Source of the DNA: Rubrivivax sp.
GTDB lineage: Bacteria; Pseudomonadota; Gammaproteobacteria; Burkholderiales; Burkholderiaceae_C
Assembly (NCBI GenBank): GCA_018780805.1
Contig: JADMJD010000065.1
Coordinates: 1 to 32,766 of the forward strand
Direction: 5' to 3'
DNA: 32,766 bases
Positions 1-6,985 of the stretch are shown piece after piece. The notes below the pieces were generated by a model. That model had not been told where the DNA came from. It worked only from the letters and a program-made list of their open reading frames with translations, and ran no database searches. How positions within the stretch are numbered: the stretch's first letter is position 1; every line of letters starts with the position of its first letter. The translations under genes and the position numbers were made by a program.

Positions 1-249
1 GGTCATCGGCAGCGCGTCGATGTCGGCGCGCAGGCCCACGGCGCGGTGGGACGTGCCGTTCTTGACGATGCCGACCACGCCGGTGGTGCCCATGCCGCGG
101 TGGATGGGGATGCCCCAGTCGGTGAGCGCCTTGGCGATCACGTCGGCCGTGCGCACCTCCTGGAAACACAGCTCCGGGTGGGCGTGGATGTCGCGTCGCA
201 GCGTGGTGATGGCCTGGGCGTCGGCCAGGATGGAGTCGATCAGGTTCAT
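1..249 (-). CDS. M20 family amidohydrolase/aminoacylase, N-terminal part (cut by window edge)
   Basis: The reverse strand from the ATG at 247-249 encodes 83 residues before the window edge. Two family signatures are visible: RRDIHAHPEL near residues 18-27 and GLRADIDALPM near residues 72-82. Both are typical of the M20D metallo-amidohydrolases (hippurate hydrolase and N-acyl-amino-acid hydrolases), in which His and Asp residues bind the catalytic metals. The enzyme would release an amino acid from an N-acyl conjugate in the cytoplasm. It lies 75 nt downstream of, and in the same direction as, the binding-protein gene at 325-1461, with a strong hairpin between them. Exact substrate cannot be told from the N-terminus. 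Confidence 0.85.
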   Translation of the reverse strand, partial: MNLIDSILADAQAITTLRRDIHAHPELCFQEVRTADVIAKALTDWGIPIHRGMGTTGVVGIVKNGTSHRAVGLRADIDALPMT

Positions 250-292
250 CGCATCAGGTCCTGCTGGGGGGATGCCCGATGTTAGCCAGACC

Positions 293-318
293 ACGCCGGC
301 CCTGCGCAGGGCCGGCGT
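293..318 (-). terminator. Perfect 12-bp inverted repeat between two minus-strand genes
   Basis: The arms at 293-304 and 307-318 are perfectly complementary and separated by 2 nt. The hairpin begins 7 nt beyond the stop codon of the binding-protein gene. No run of T follows it on either strand, so it may be a processing or stabilising hairpin, or a partial attenuator of the downstream amidohydrolase, rather than a classic terminator. Confidence 0.55.
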
Positions 319-324
319 GTTGGT

Positions 325-1461
325 TCAGCGCCGGACCTTGCCGTCGCCCGTCAGCATCGACAGCTCGACAAAGCTGGAGCCGGCGCGGTCGCGCGGGCCG
401 AAGCTGCAGGTGTAGCCGCCCAGGTCGAAGCGCTGCATCGATTCCAGGGCCGTCACCAGGGCCTCCCGGCTGGGGTTGCGGCCGGCGCGGCGCAGGCCTT
501 CGGCAAACACCTTGGCGGCGATGTAGCCCTCCATGCTGGAGTAGTTGGCCGTGGCGTCACCGCCCGCCTTCTGCACCGCGGCCAGGTACTCGCGCGAGAT
601 CGGTGTCGTGGTGCTGAAGGGAAAGGGCATCACCTGGCTGATCACCACCCCGGCGCCGTCCTTGCCCAACTCATCGGCCAGGGCCTGGGTGCCGACGAAG
701 GACACGTTGTAGAACGTGCCGCCGTAACCCGCCTTGCGCGCGGCGCGGATGAACGCGGCGCAGCCCTTGTAGGCGCCGATCTGCACCACGGCATCCGGCA
801 TGGTCGGCACGATGGCCTTCACGGCGGCGGCCACGTCCACGCTGTTGCGCTCCACCAGGCCCACGGCGGTGGGGGCCAGGCTCTGGGCCTTCAGTGCCCG
901 CACCACGCCGTCCAGGCCGGCCTGGCCGTAACTGTCGTTCTGGCGGAAGACAGCGATCTTTTTCAGCCCCAGCGACGTGAGCTGTTTGACGATCAACGCC
1001 GTCTCGTCGTAATACGACGCGCGCACATGGAACACGCTGCGGCTGAAGGGCTCGCGCAGCGCCTCGGCGCCGGTGAAGGGGCCGACAAACGGGATGCGCT
1101 CGTCGTTCACCAGGGGCAGCGCGGCCAGCGCTGTGGGGGTGCCCACGTAGCCGAAGAGCGCAAACACCTCGTCGCTGATCAGCTTTTGTGTGTTGGCCTT
1201 GCAGCGGTCGGGTTCGTAGCCGTCGTCCATCACGCGCAGCTCGATCGCGTGGCCATTGATGCCGCCGGCGGCGTTCATCGTGTCGAAGGCGATGCGTGCA
1301 CCGCGGTTCATCTGCAGGCCCAACTGCGCGGCAGCACCGCTCATGGCGCAGGACTGGCCCAGCACGATGCGGCGTTCGGATTGCGCCCACACAGGCGCGG
1401 CCAGGGTAGCGGCGCCCGCAGCCAGATGTTGGAGAGCGCGGCGGCGGTTGATCTTCGGCAT
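325..1461 (-). CDS. Branched-chain amino acid-type ABC transporter substrate-binding protein (Peripla_BP_6 fold)
   Basis: This 378-residue protein starts with NRRRALQHLAAGAATLAAP and a cleavage-like WAQ, a signal peptide with a twin-arginine look. The mature part has the type I periplasmic-binding order: LGQSCAMSGAAAQLG, then GGINGHAIELRVMDDGYEP, then FGYVGTPTALAALPLVNDERIPFVGP. This family delivers Leu/Ile/Val, amides, urea or aromatic acids to Liv-type permeases. No permease or ATPase gene is adjacent in the window, so it is an orphan binding protein that probably serves a transporter encoded elsewhere. The adjacent M20 amidohydrolase suggests, weakly, an amide or acyl-amino-acid ligand. 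Confidence 0.9.
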   Translation of the reverse strand: MPKINRRRALQHLAAGAATLAAPVWAQSERRIVLGQSCAMSGAAAQLGLQMNRGARIAFDTMNAAGGINGHAIELRVMDDGYEPDRCKANTQKLISDEVFALFGYVGTPTALAALPLVNDERIPFVGPFTGAEALREPFSRSVFHVRASYYDETALIVKQLTSLGLKKIAVFRQNDSYGQAGLDGVVRALKAQSLAPTAVGLVERNSVDVAAAVKAIVPTMPDAVVQIGAYKGCAAFIRAARKAGYGGTFYNVSFVGTQALADELGKDGAGVVISQVMPFPFSTTTPISREYLAAVQKAGGDATANYSSMEGYIAAKVFAEGLRRAGRNPSREALVTALESMQRFDLGGYTCSFGPRDRAGSSFVELSMLTGDGKVRR

Positions 1462-1539
1462 GGGGCAGGCGGACAGGGAGAACGTTCAAATGTAACGGGC
1501 AAGCCGACGCTCATCGGGGCCCATGTGCAATAGTTCGTT

Positions 1540-3621
1540 ATGGAGCCTCCAGTCGTGAAATCCGTCGTCTCTGCAGCGGTGCAGGTCGTGCGTGGGGCCT
1601 GTCCGCACGATTGTCCCGACACCTGCGCCTTGTTGGTCACCGTGGAAGACGGCCGTGCGGTGCGGGTGGCCGGCAACCCCGACCATCCGCCCACCCATGG
1701 CGCGTTGTGCACCAAGGTCTCGCGCTACGCCGAGCGCAGCTACCACCCCGAGCGTGTGCTGACGCCGCTCAAGCGCGTGGGCCCCAAGGGCGCCGGGCAG
1801 TTTGTGCCCATAGCCTGGGACGAAGCGCTGGCCACCATCACCACCCGGCTGCAGGCCATCGCCGCGCGCGACCCGCAGGCCATCCTGCCCTACAGCTATG
1901 CCGGCACCATGGGCCTGGTGCAGGGCGACGGCATGGCGGCGCGGTTTTTCCACCGCCTGGGCGCCTCGCTGCTGGACCGCACGATCTGCGCCTCGGCTGG
2001 CGGTGATGCGTTGGCCGCCACCTACGGCGGCAAGGTCGGCATGCACGTGGAGCAGTTCGTCAACAGCCGGCTGATCCTGGTCTGGGGCAGCAACCCCATC
2101 ACCTCCAGCGTGCACTTCTGGACCTTTGCCCAGCAGGCCAAACGGGCCGGCGCCAAACTTTGGTGCATCGACCCGCGCCGCACCGAAACGGCCGACAAGT
2201 GCCACCGCCACCTGGCGCTGCGGCCGGGCACGGATGGCGCGCTGGCGCTGGCCCTGATGCACGAGCTGATCGTGCACGGCTGGCTGGACGAGGCCTACAT
2301 CGCGCAGCATGTGCAGGCCGGGCCCGAGGGCTGGCCGGCGCTTCGCGAGCAGGCGCTGCAATGGCCACCGGAGCGCGCCGCCGCTGTCTGCGGCGTGCCG
2401 GCGGACGACATCCGCGAGCTGGCACGCGACTACGGCAGCACGCAGCCGGCCGCGATCCGGCTGAACTACGGCATGCAGCGTGTGCACGGCGGCGGCAACG
2501 CGGTGCGCCTGGTGGCGCTGCTGCCCTGCCTCACCGGCGCCTGGCGCCACCCGGCGGGCGGGCTGCTGCTGTCGGCCTCGGGCTGGTTCAAACCCGCGGT
2601 GGACAGTGCCGCGCTTCAGCGGCCCGATCTGCTGGCCGGGCGCAAACCGCGCACCATCAACATGTCCACCATCGGCGACGACCTGCTGCGCGAATCGTCG
2701 CCCGACTTCGGACCGAAGGTCGAGGCCGTGCTCGTCTACAACAGCAACCCGGTGGCCGTGGCGCCGCAGAGCGGGCGTGTGGCGCAGGGCTTTGCGCGCG
2801 AAGACCTGTTCACCGTGGTGCTGGAGCACTTCCTCACCGACACCGCGGACCACGCCGACATCGTGTTGCCCGCCACCACGCAGCTGGAGCATTGGGACAC
2901 GCAGGGTGGCTACGGCCACACCTGCGCGATGCTCAACCGCCCGGCCATCGCGCCGCTGGGCCAGGCGCGCTCGAACGCGCAGATCTTCCGCGACTTGGCG
3001 GCCCACATGGGCTTCAGCGAGCCCTGTTTCCAGGACAGCGACGAGCAGATGACGCTGCAGGCCTGGCGCCCGGCCTGGGTGGACATGGCGGTCTTGCGCG
3101 AGCAGGGCTGGGCCCAGCTGGCATTGCCTGCGGCACCGTTTGCCGACGGCGGTTTCCCCACGCCTGACGGCCGGGTGCAGGTCACCGTGCCCGGCCTCGG
3201 CCTGCCCACGCATGTGCCCAACCACGAATGTGCCGAGGTCACGCCGGCGCTGGCCGCGCGTTACCCGCTGGCGATGATCTCGCCACCGGCGCGGCACTTC
3301 CTGAACTCCAGCTTTGTCAACGTCAAGAGCCTGCGTGCCATCGAAGGCGAGCCGCTGGTCGAGATCCACCCGCAGGACGCCGCCGTACGCGGCATCACCG
3401 ACGGCGCGCTGGTGCGGCTGTTCAACGACCGCGGCGAGTACCGCTGCAAGGCCGAGGTGTCCGAGCGCGCGCGGCCGGGCGTGGTCAACGGCCTGGGCAT
3501 CTGGTGGCGCAAGCTGGGCGTGGACGGCCACAACGTCAATGAACTGACGCACCAGCAACTCACCGACATCGGCCGCGCACCCAGCTTCTACGACTGCCTG
3601 GTGGAGGTGGCCCCCGCGTGA
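1540..3621 (+). CDS. Molybdopterin-dependent oxidoreductase (DMSO reductase superfamily)
   Basis: The protein has 693 residues. The N-terminus carries a [4Fe-4S] motif at C21, C25, C29 and C57 (C-x3-C-x3-C-x27-C). The molybdopterin-guanine-dinucleotide binding regions follow, including VWGSNPITS, LVYNSNPVAVAP and a C-terminal barrel domain ending in an NELTHQQLTDIGRAPSFYD-type segment. The stretch DRTICASAGGDA (C150, S152) lies where this superfamily places its Mo ligand (Cys, Sec or Ser), but I cannot decide which residue it is. No Tat signal is present, so the enzyme is probably cytoplasmic and soluble. The ATG at 1540 is used; a GTG at 1555 is a possible alternative. The substrate is unknown; formate-, thiosulfate- and hydroxylase-like relatives all exist. 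The stop overlaps the next gene by GTGA. Confidence 0.9.
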   Translation: MEPPVVKSVVSAAVQVVRGACPHDCPDTCALLVTVEDGRAVRVAGNPDHPPTHGALCTKVSRYAERSYHPERVLTPLKRVGPKGAGQFVPIAWDEALATITTRLQAIAARDPQAILPYSYAGTMGLVQGDGMAARFFHRLGASLLDRTICASAGGDALAATYGGKVGMHVEQFVNSRLILVWGSNPITSSVHFWTFAQQAKRAGAKLWCIDPRRTETADKCHRHLALRPGTDGALALALMHELIVHGWLDEAYIAQHVQAGPEGWPALREQALQWPPERAAAVCGVPADDIRELARDYGSTQPAAIRLNYGMQRVHGGGNAVRLVALLPCLTGAWRHPAGGLLLSASGWFKPAVDSAALQRPDLLAGRKPRTINMSTIGDDLLRESSPDFGPKVEAVLVYNSNPVAVAPQSGRVAQGFAREDLFTVVLEHFLTDTADHADIVLPATTQLEHWDTQGGYGHTCAMLNRPAIAPLGQARSNAQIFRDLAAHMGFSEPCFQDSDEQMTLQAWRPAWVDMAVLREQGWAQLALPAAPFADGGFPTPDGRVQVTVPGLGLPTHVPNHECAEVTPALAARYPLAMISPPARHFLNSSFVNVKSLRAIEGEPLVEIHPQDAAVRGITDGALVRLFNDRGEYRCKAEVSERARPGVVNGLGIWWRKLGVDGHNVNELTHQQLTDIGRAPSFYDCLVEVAPA

Positions 3622-4685
3622 AGCGCTGGGCCCTGCTGTGCGTGGCGGCCCTGCTCGCCGGCTGCGACACGCTGGCCACGCTGGGTTATTACCAGCAATC
3701 GCTGGCCGGCCACCTGGACATCGTGCGCCGCGCGCGGCCGCTGGACGAGTGGATCGCCGCGCCCGACACCGCACCCGCGTTGCGCCAGCGCCTGCAGCTG
3801 GCGCTGCGCATCCGCGACTTTGCGGTGGCCGAGCTGCAGCTGCCCGACAACCGCAGCTACCGCGCCTACGCCGCGCTGGACCGGCCGGCCGCGGTGTGGA
3901 ACGTGGTGGCCGCGCCCGAGCTGTCGCTGACCCTGCAGACCTGGTGTTTCCCGGTGCTGGGCTGCGTCGGTTACCGCGGCTACTACGACCGCGCCGAAGC
4001 CGATGCGCTGGCCAACAGCCTGCGCGGCCAGGGCCTGGAGGCGCTGGTCTACGGTGTGCCGGCCTATTCCACGCTGGGCATGACCGACTGGCTGGGTGGC
4101 GACCCGCTGCTGTCCACCTTCATCCAGTGGCCCGAGGGCGAGCTGGCGCGCCTGGTCTTCCACGAGCTGGCGCACCAGGTGGCCTATGCGCGCGACGACA
4201 CGGTGTTCAACGAGTCCTTCGCCACCGCGGTCGAGCGCATCGGCGTGCAGCGCTGGCTCGCACAGCAGGCCAGCCCGGCGGCGCGCTTGGAGTACGCGGC
4301 GTTTGATGCGCGCCGGCAGGACTTCCGGGCGCTGACGCTGGCGATGCGCCGCGACCTGGAGGTCCTCTACCGCGACCCGGCCCTGAGCGACGAGGCCAAG
4401 CGCCACGCGAAGGCAGCCCGGATGGCGCAGTTGCGCGCCGACCATGCCCGCATCAGAACCGAGCGCTGGGGCGGTTTTGCCGGCTTCGACGGCTGGTTCC
4501 AGCGTGCCAACAACGCCGCCTTCGGCATCCAGGCCGCCTACGATGCCGGCGTGCCCGCCTTCGAGCGCCTGTATGAACAAGAAGGCCGCGACCTGTCCCG
4601 TTTTTATGCCGCCGTGCGGCGGCTGGCCGACTTGCCGAAGACCGAACGAGCCGCGACACTCGCGGCCCTGACCCCGGAGAACTGA
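3618..4685 (+). CDS. Lipoprotein zinc aminopeptidase of the PF10023 (COG4324) type
   Basis: The 355-residue product begins with a lipoprotein signal ending in LLAGC (Cys16), so it is likely membrane-anchored in the periplasm. A zinc-peptidase motif HELAH is at residues 182-186, and an NES segment at 198-200 (FNESFATAVE) supplies a plausible third metal ligand downstream, as in gluzincins. The upstream ARPLDEWIAAPD and LRIRDFAVAELQLPDNRSY segments are characteristic of the predicted-aminopeptidase family. The start is GTG at 3618, within the GTGA overlap with the oxidoreductase stop, which indicates translational coupling. Its physiological peptide substrates are unknown. Confidence 0.88.
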   Translation: MKRWALLCVAALLAGCDTLATLGYYQQSLAGHLDIVRRARPLDEWIAAPDTAPALRQRLQLALRIRDFAVAELQLPDNRSYRAYAALDRPAAVWNVVAAPELSLTLQTWCFPVLGCVGYRGYYDRAEADALANSLRGQGLEALVYGVPAYSTLGMTDWLGGDPLLSTFIQWPEGELARLVFHELAHQVAYARDDTVFNESFATAVERIGVQRWLAQQASPAARLEYAAFDARRQDFRALTLAMRRDLEVLYRDPALSDEAKRHAKAARMAQLRADHARIRTERWGGFAGFDGWFQRANNAAFGIQAAYDAGVPAFERLYEQEGRDLSRFYAAVRRLADLPKTERAATLAALTPEN

Positions 4686-4688
4686 ACC

Positions 4689-5018
4689 GTGCCCGACATC
4701 CGCATCCACCGAGACCACAGCCTGGGCCTGGCCAAGGCCCGCAAGATCGCCTGGCAGTGGGCCGAGGAGGTGGAGCAGAAGTTCGACATGGAATGCACCG
4801 TGATCGAAGGCGAAACCAGCGACACGGTGGAGTTCACGCGCAGCGGCTGCAGCGGCAAGCTGGTCGTCGCGCCGGATCACTTTGCGCTGGATGCCAAGCT
4901 GGGCTTCCTGCTCGGCGCCTTCAGCCAGACCATCCAGGTGGAGATCGAGAAGAACCTCGACACGCTGCTGGCCGCCAGTGCAGCCAAACCCAAGGCGAAG
5001 GCGCCGAAGAAGGCCTGA
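4689..5018 (+). CDS. Polyhydroxyalkanoic acid system family protein (PF09650-like)
   Basis: This is a 109-residue protein beginning at GTG 4689, 3 nt after the preceding stop. It has the family core DIRIHRDHSLGLAKARKIAWQ, then EFTRSGCSGKLVVAPDHFALDAKLGFLLGAF, and a lysine/alanine-rich tail (AAKPKAKAPKKA). The basic tail resembles those of granule-associated or nucleic-acid-binding PHA proteins. Members are found next to polyhydroxyalkanoate genes in many proteobacteria, but the molecular role is not established. Here it follows the peptidase gene and no PHA synthase gene is in the window. Confidence 0.82.
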   Translation: MPDIRIHRDHSLGLAKARKIAWQWAEEVEQKFDMECTVIEGETSDTVEFTRSGCSGKLVVAPDHFALDAKLGFLLGAFSQTIQVEIEKNLDTLLAASAAKPKAKAPKKA

Positions 5019-5023
5019 ACCCC

Positions 5024-5037
5024 GGCCTGATCAGGCC
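5024..5037. terminator. 14-bp palindrome at convergent gene ends
   Basis: GGCCTGA/TCAGGCC is a perfect palindrome that includes the azoreductase stop codon and lies 6 nt beyond the convergent PHA-protein stop. A short hairpin could serve both strands. No T-tract is seen, so this is a weak call. Confidence 0.3.
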
Positions 5038-5630
5038 AGCGCCGCGATCTGCGCCCGCGCTGCGGCCAGTGCCGGCTCGCGCACCGCCGGGCCCATGGCC
5101 AGGCCTTCAGCGGTGACCACACGCACGTCCTGCACACCCAGGAAGTTCAGCAGCAGCTTCAGGTAATCGGCATGGGCGATGCCACTGGGTTTGCCGGCGT
5201 GCTGGCCACCGGCTGTCGCGACGACGACGGCGCGTCGGCCGGTCAGCAGGCCTTCGGCCCCGTTCGGGCCGTAGCGGAAGGTGACACCCGCCACCGAGAT
5301 CAGGTCGATCCAGGCCTTCAGCTGGCTGGGGATGCTGAAGTTGTACATCGGCGCGCCGATCACCAGCAGGTCGGCGGCGAACAGCTGTGCGATGGCGGTG
5401 TCGGCCTGGGCCACCAGGGCCTGCTGCGCGGTGCTGCGGGCGTCGGCGGGTGTGCCGCGCGCGGCGAGCAGGGCGCCGTCACTCACCGGCACCGGGTCGG
5501 CCACCAGGTCGCGGTGGATCACGGTGAGGTCGGCCGTGCCCAGGCGCAGGGCTTCGACGATCTGCTGCGTCAGCTGGCGCGAGACGGAGTGGTCGCCGAG
5601 GATGCTGGCATCGAGGTGCAGGACGTTCAT
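5031..5630 (-). CDS. azoR: FMN-dependent NADH:quinone oxidoreductase / azoreductase
   Basis: The 199-residue flavodoxin-fold protein starts MNVLHLDASILGDHSVSRQL, the FMN phosphate-binding loop of AzoR proteins. It contains the family motif PMYNFSIPSQLKAWID (around residues 95-110) and a GGQHAGKPSG segment near the second flavin contact. Members are dimeric cytoplasmic enzymes that reduce quinones and azo compounds with NADH by two-electron steps. The gene is divergent from a LysR regulator across 94 nt, the classic layout of a LysR-controlled target. Length matches the family. Confidence 0.9.
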   Translation of the reverse strand: MNVLHLDASILGDHSVSRQLTQQIVEALRLGTADLTVIHRDLVADPVPVSDGALLAARGTPADARSTAQQALVAQADTAIAQLFAADLLVIGAPMYNFSIPSQLKAWIDLISVAGVTFRYGPNGAEGLLTGRRAVVVATAGGQHAGKPSGIAHADYLKLLLNFLGVQDVRVVTAEGLAMGPAVREPALAAARAQIAALA

Positions 5631-5677
5631 GGGGTGGGCTCCGGGTCTGGTTTGGCGATGCGAAATCGTAGATTCGA

Positions 5678-5707
5678 CTGATTCATTGAGCTAGTCTCTG
5701 AAATCAG
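5678..5707. promoter_or_regulatory. Inverted repeat in the azoR/LysR intergenic region
   Basis: CTGATT (5678-5683) and AATCAG (5702-5707) are inverted around an 18-nt centre in the 94-nt divergent region. LysR regulators usually bind dyads in such positions. The spacing is wide, so the binding assignment is an inference. Confidence 0.35.
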
Positions 5708-5724
5708 GAAGAATCGTTCCATCC

Positions 5725-6645
5725 ATGAATCCAATCGAGTTGGGCGACCTGAACGACCACCGCTACTTCGCCACCGTGGTGGACAGCGGTGGCTTCTCGG
5801 CAGCGGCGCGGGTGTTGGGCCTCCCCAAGTCGCGGCTGTCGCGCCGGGTGGCGGCGCTGGAAGCCCAGCTGGGCGTGCGCCTGTTGCAGCGCAGCACACG
5901 CCGGCTCACGCTCACCGACGTCGGCCAGCAGGTGCTGGGCCACAGCCGCGCCCTGCTGCGCGAGGCCGAAGCCGCGGCGTTGGCGGCCGCGCAACGTGTG
6001 GCCGAGCCCAGCGGGCGTGTGCGTGTCAGCCTGCCGTCCGGTGTGCTGGACGGGCCGCTGGGCGCGGTGTTCACGCAGTACCTGGCCGACCACCCGCGGG
6101 TGCAGCTGGAGCTGCTGCTCACTGGCCGCCGGGTGGACCTGATCGAAGAAGGCATCGACCTCGCGCTGCGGGTGCGTTCACCCGACGATGAAGACCCGCA
6201 ATGGGCCACGCGCCGGCTGCTGGCCAGCCGGGCGCTGCTGGTGGCGGCGCCGAGCCTGCTGGCCGCGCTGCCGCCGCTGGCCACGCCGGAGGACCTGAAG
6301 ACCGTGCCGGCCCTGGGCGCCGCCGGCCCCGACCTGCGGGTGCACTGGCGGCTGCAAGGGCCGGACGGCGCGCTGCGCGCCGTGTCGGCGCCCGCGCGGC
6401 TGGTGTGTGAACACTTCGGCCTGCGCCAGGCCGCGGCCCTGGCCGGGCTGGGCGTGACGCTGTTGCCGGAAGCGCTGGTGGCCCCGGCATTGGCGGCCGG
6501 TCAACTGGTGCCGGTGCTGCCGGCGTGGCAGTTGCCCACTGGCCACCTGCAGGCGGTCTACGCCAGCCAGCGTGGGTTGTCGCCCGCGGTGCGGGTGCTG
6601 CTGGACCGATTGGCGAATGCCGTGGTGGACGGCGGCCTTACTTGA
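5725..6645 (+). CDS. LysR-family transcriptional regulator, divergent from azoR
   Basis: The 306-residue protein has the N-terminal winged helix-turn-helix (DLNDHRYFATVVDSGGFSAAARVLG, then KSRLSRRVAALEAQLGVRLLQRSTRRLTLT) at residues 8-65, then a periplasmic-binding-like effector domain. The sequence pattern is that of the LysR subgroup often found divergent from quinone reductases or azoreductases. It probably regulates the azoR gene and itself in response to an electrophile or quinone. Its stop overlaps the convergent acyl-CoA-binding protein gene by 8 nt. Confidence 0.92.
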   Translation: MNPIELGDLNDHRYFATVVDSGGFSAAARVLGLPKSRLSRRVAALEAQLGVRLLQRSTRRLTLTDVGQQVLGHSRALLREAEAAALAAAQRVAEPSGRVRVSLPSGVLDGPLGAVFTQYLADHPRVQLELLLTGRRVDLIEEGIDLALRVRSPDDEDPQWATRRLLASRALLVAAPSLLAALPPLATPEDLKTVPALGAAGPDLRVHWRLQGPDGALRAVSAPARLVCEHFGLRQAAALAGLGVTLLPEALVAPALAAGQLVPVLPAWQLPTGHLQAVYASQRGLSPAVRVLLDRLANAVVDGGLT

Positions 6646-6892
6646 GCGATTCGATCAGGTCGATGTAGGCCTGCATCGCGTCGTCGGCGCTGCTGCCCTT
6701 CTGCTCGGCCCAGGCGTCGTACTTGGCGCGGCCGACCATGTCGGTGAAGCCCGGGCGTTTGCCTTCGACGTCACCCGCCGTGGCCTGCTTGTAGAGGGCG
6801 TAGATCTTCAGCAGCGTCATGTTGTCCGGCTTGTCGGGCAACTGCTTGCTGGCGGCGACGGCTTGTTCGAAGGTGGTCTTGAGGTCGGCCAT
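6638..6892 (-). CDS. Acyl-CoA-binding protein (ACBP)
   Basis: An 84-residue reading frame starts at the ATG at 6890-6892. It shows the ACBP signature across its full length: FEQAVAASKQLPDKPDNMTLLKIYALYKQATAGD, then KRPGFTDMVGRAKYDAWAEQKG. Tyr, Lys and Trp residues in these segments bind the CoA headgroup in eukaryotic ACBPs. It would be a small four-helix cytosolic protein that buffers long-chain acyl-CoA. It is divergent from a wax-ester synthase/DGAT, which uses acyl-CoA, so a shared role in storage-lipid synthesis is likely. A longer in-frame reading upstream to 7390 is an antisense extension into the acyltransferase and is rejected. Confidence 0.93.
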   Translation of the reverse strand: MADLKTTFEQAVAASKQLPDKPDNMTLLKIYALYKQATAGDVEGKRPGFTDMVGRAKYDAWAEQKGSSADDAMQAYIDLIESLK

Positions 6893-6920
6893 GGGGGCTC
6901 CGGTGAGTGAAACTCTCGGC

Positions 6921-6949
6921 TTGACGCTGGGGATCTTACCCAGCATCGT
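6921..6949 (+). promoter_or_regulatory. Predicted sigma-70 promoter of the wax-ester synthase gene with an internal palindrome
   Basis: TTGACG (6921-6926) is a good -35; a 17-nt spacer leads to CATCGT (6944-6949), a weak -10. GCTGGG (6926-6931) and CCCAGC (6939-6944) form a 6-bp inverted repeat with a 7-nt centre lying in the spacer. A repressor bound there would block the promoter. The ATG at 6986 has a GGGAGA ribosome-binding site. Confidence 0.45.
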
Positions 6950-6985
6950 CGCCGACACTTCAAGAACAAGCACCGGGAGACTTCC

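Noticed and set aside
1486..3774. Long open frame on the minus strand opposite the molybdopterin oxidoreductase
   Set aside because: It is antisense to a clear enzyme gene, its translation is low-complexity and rich in Arg, Ala, His and Gln, and it has no recognisable domain. It is typical of stop-poor GC-rich shadows.
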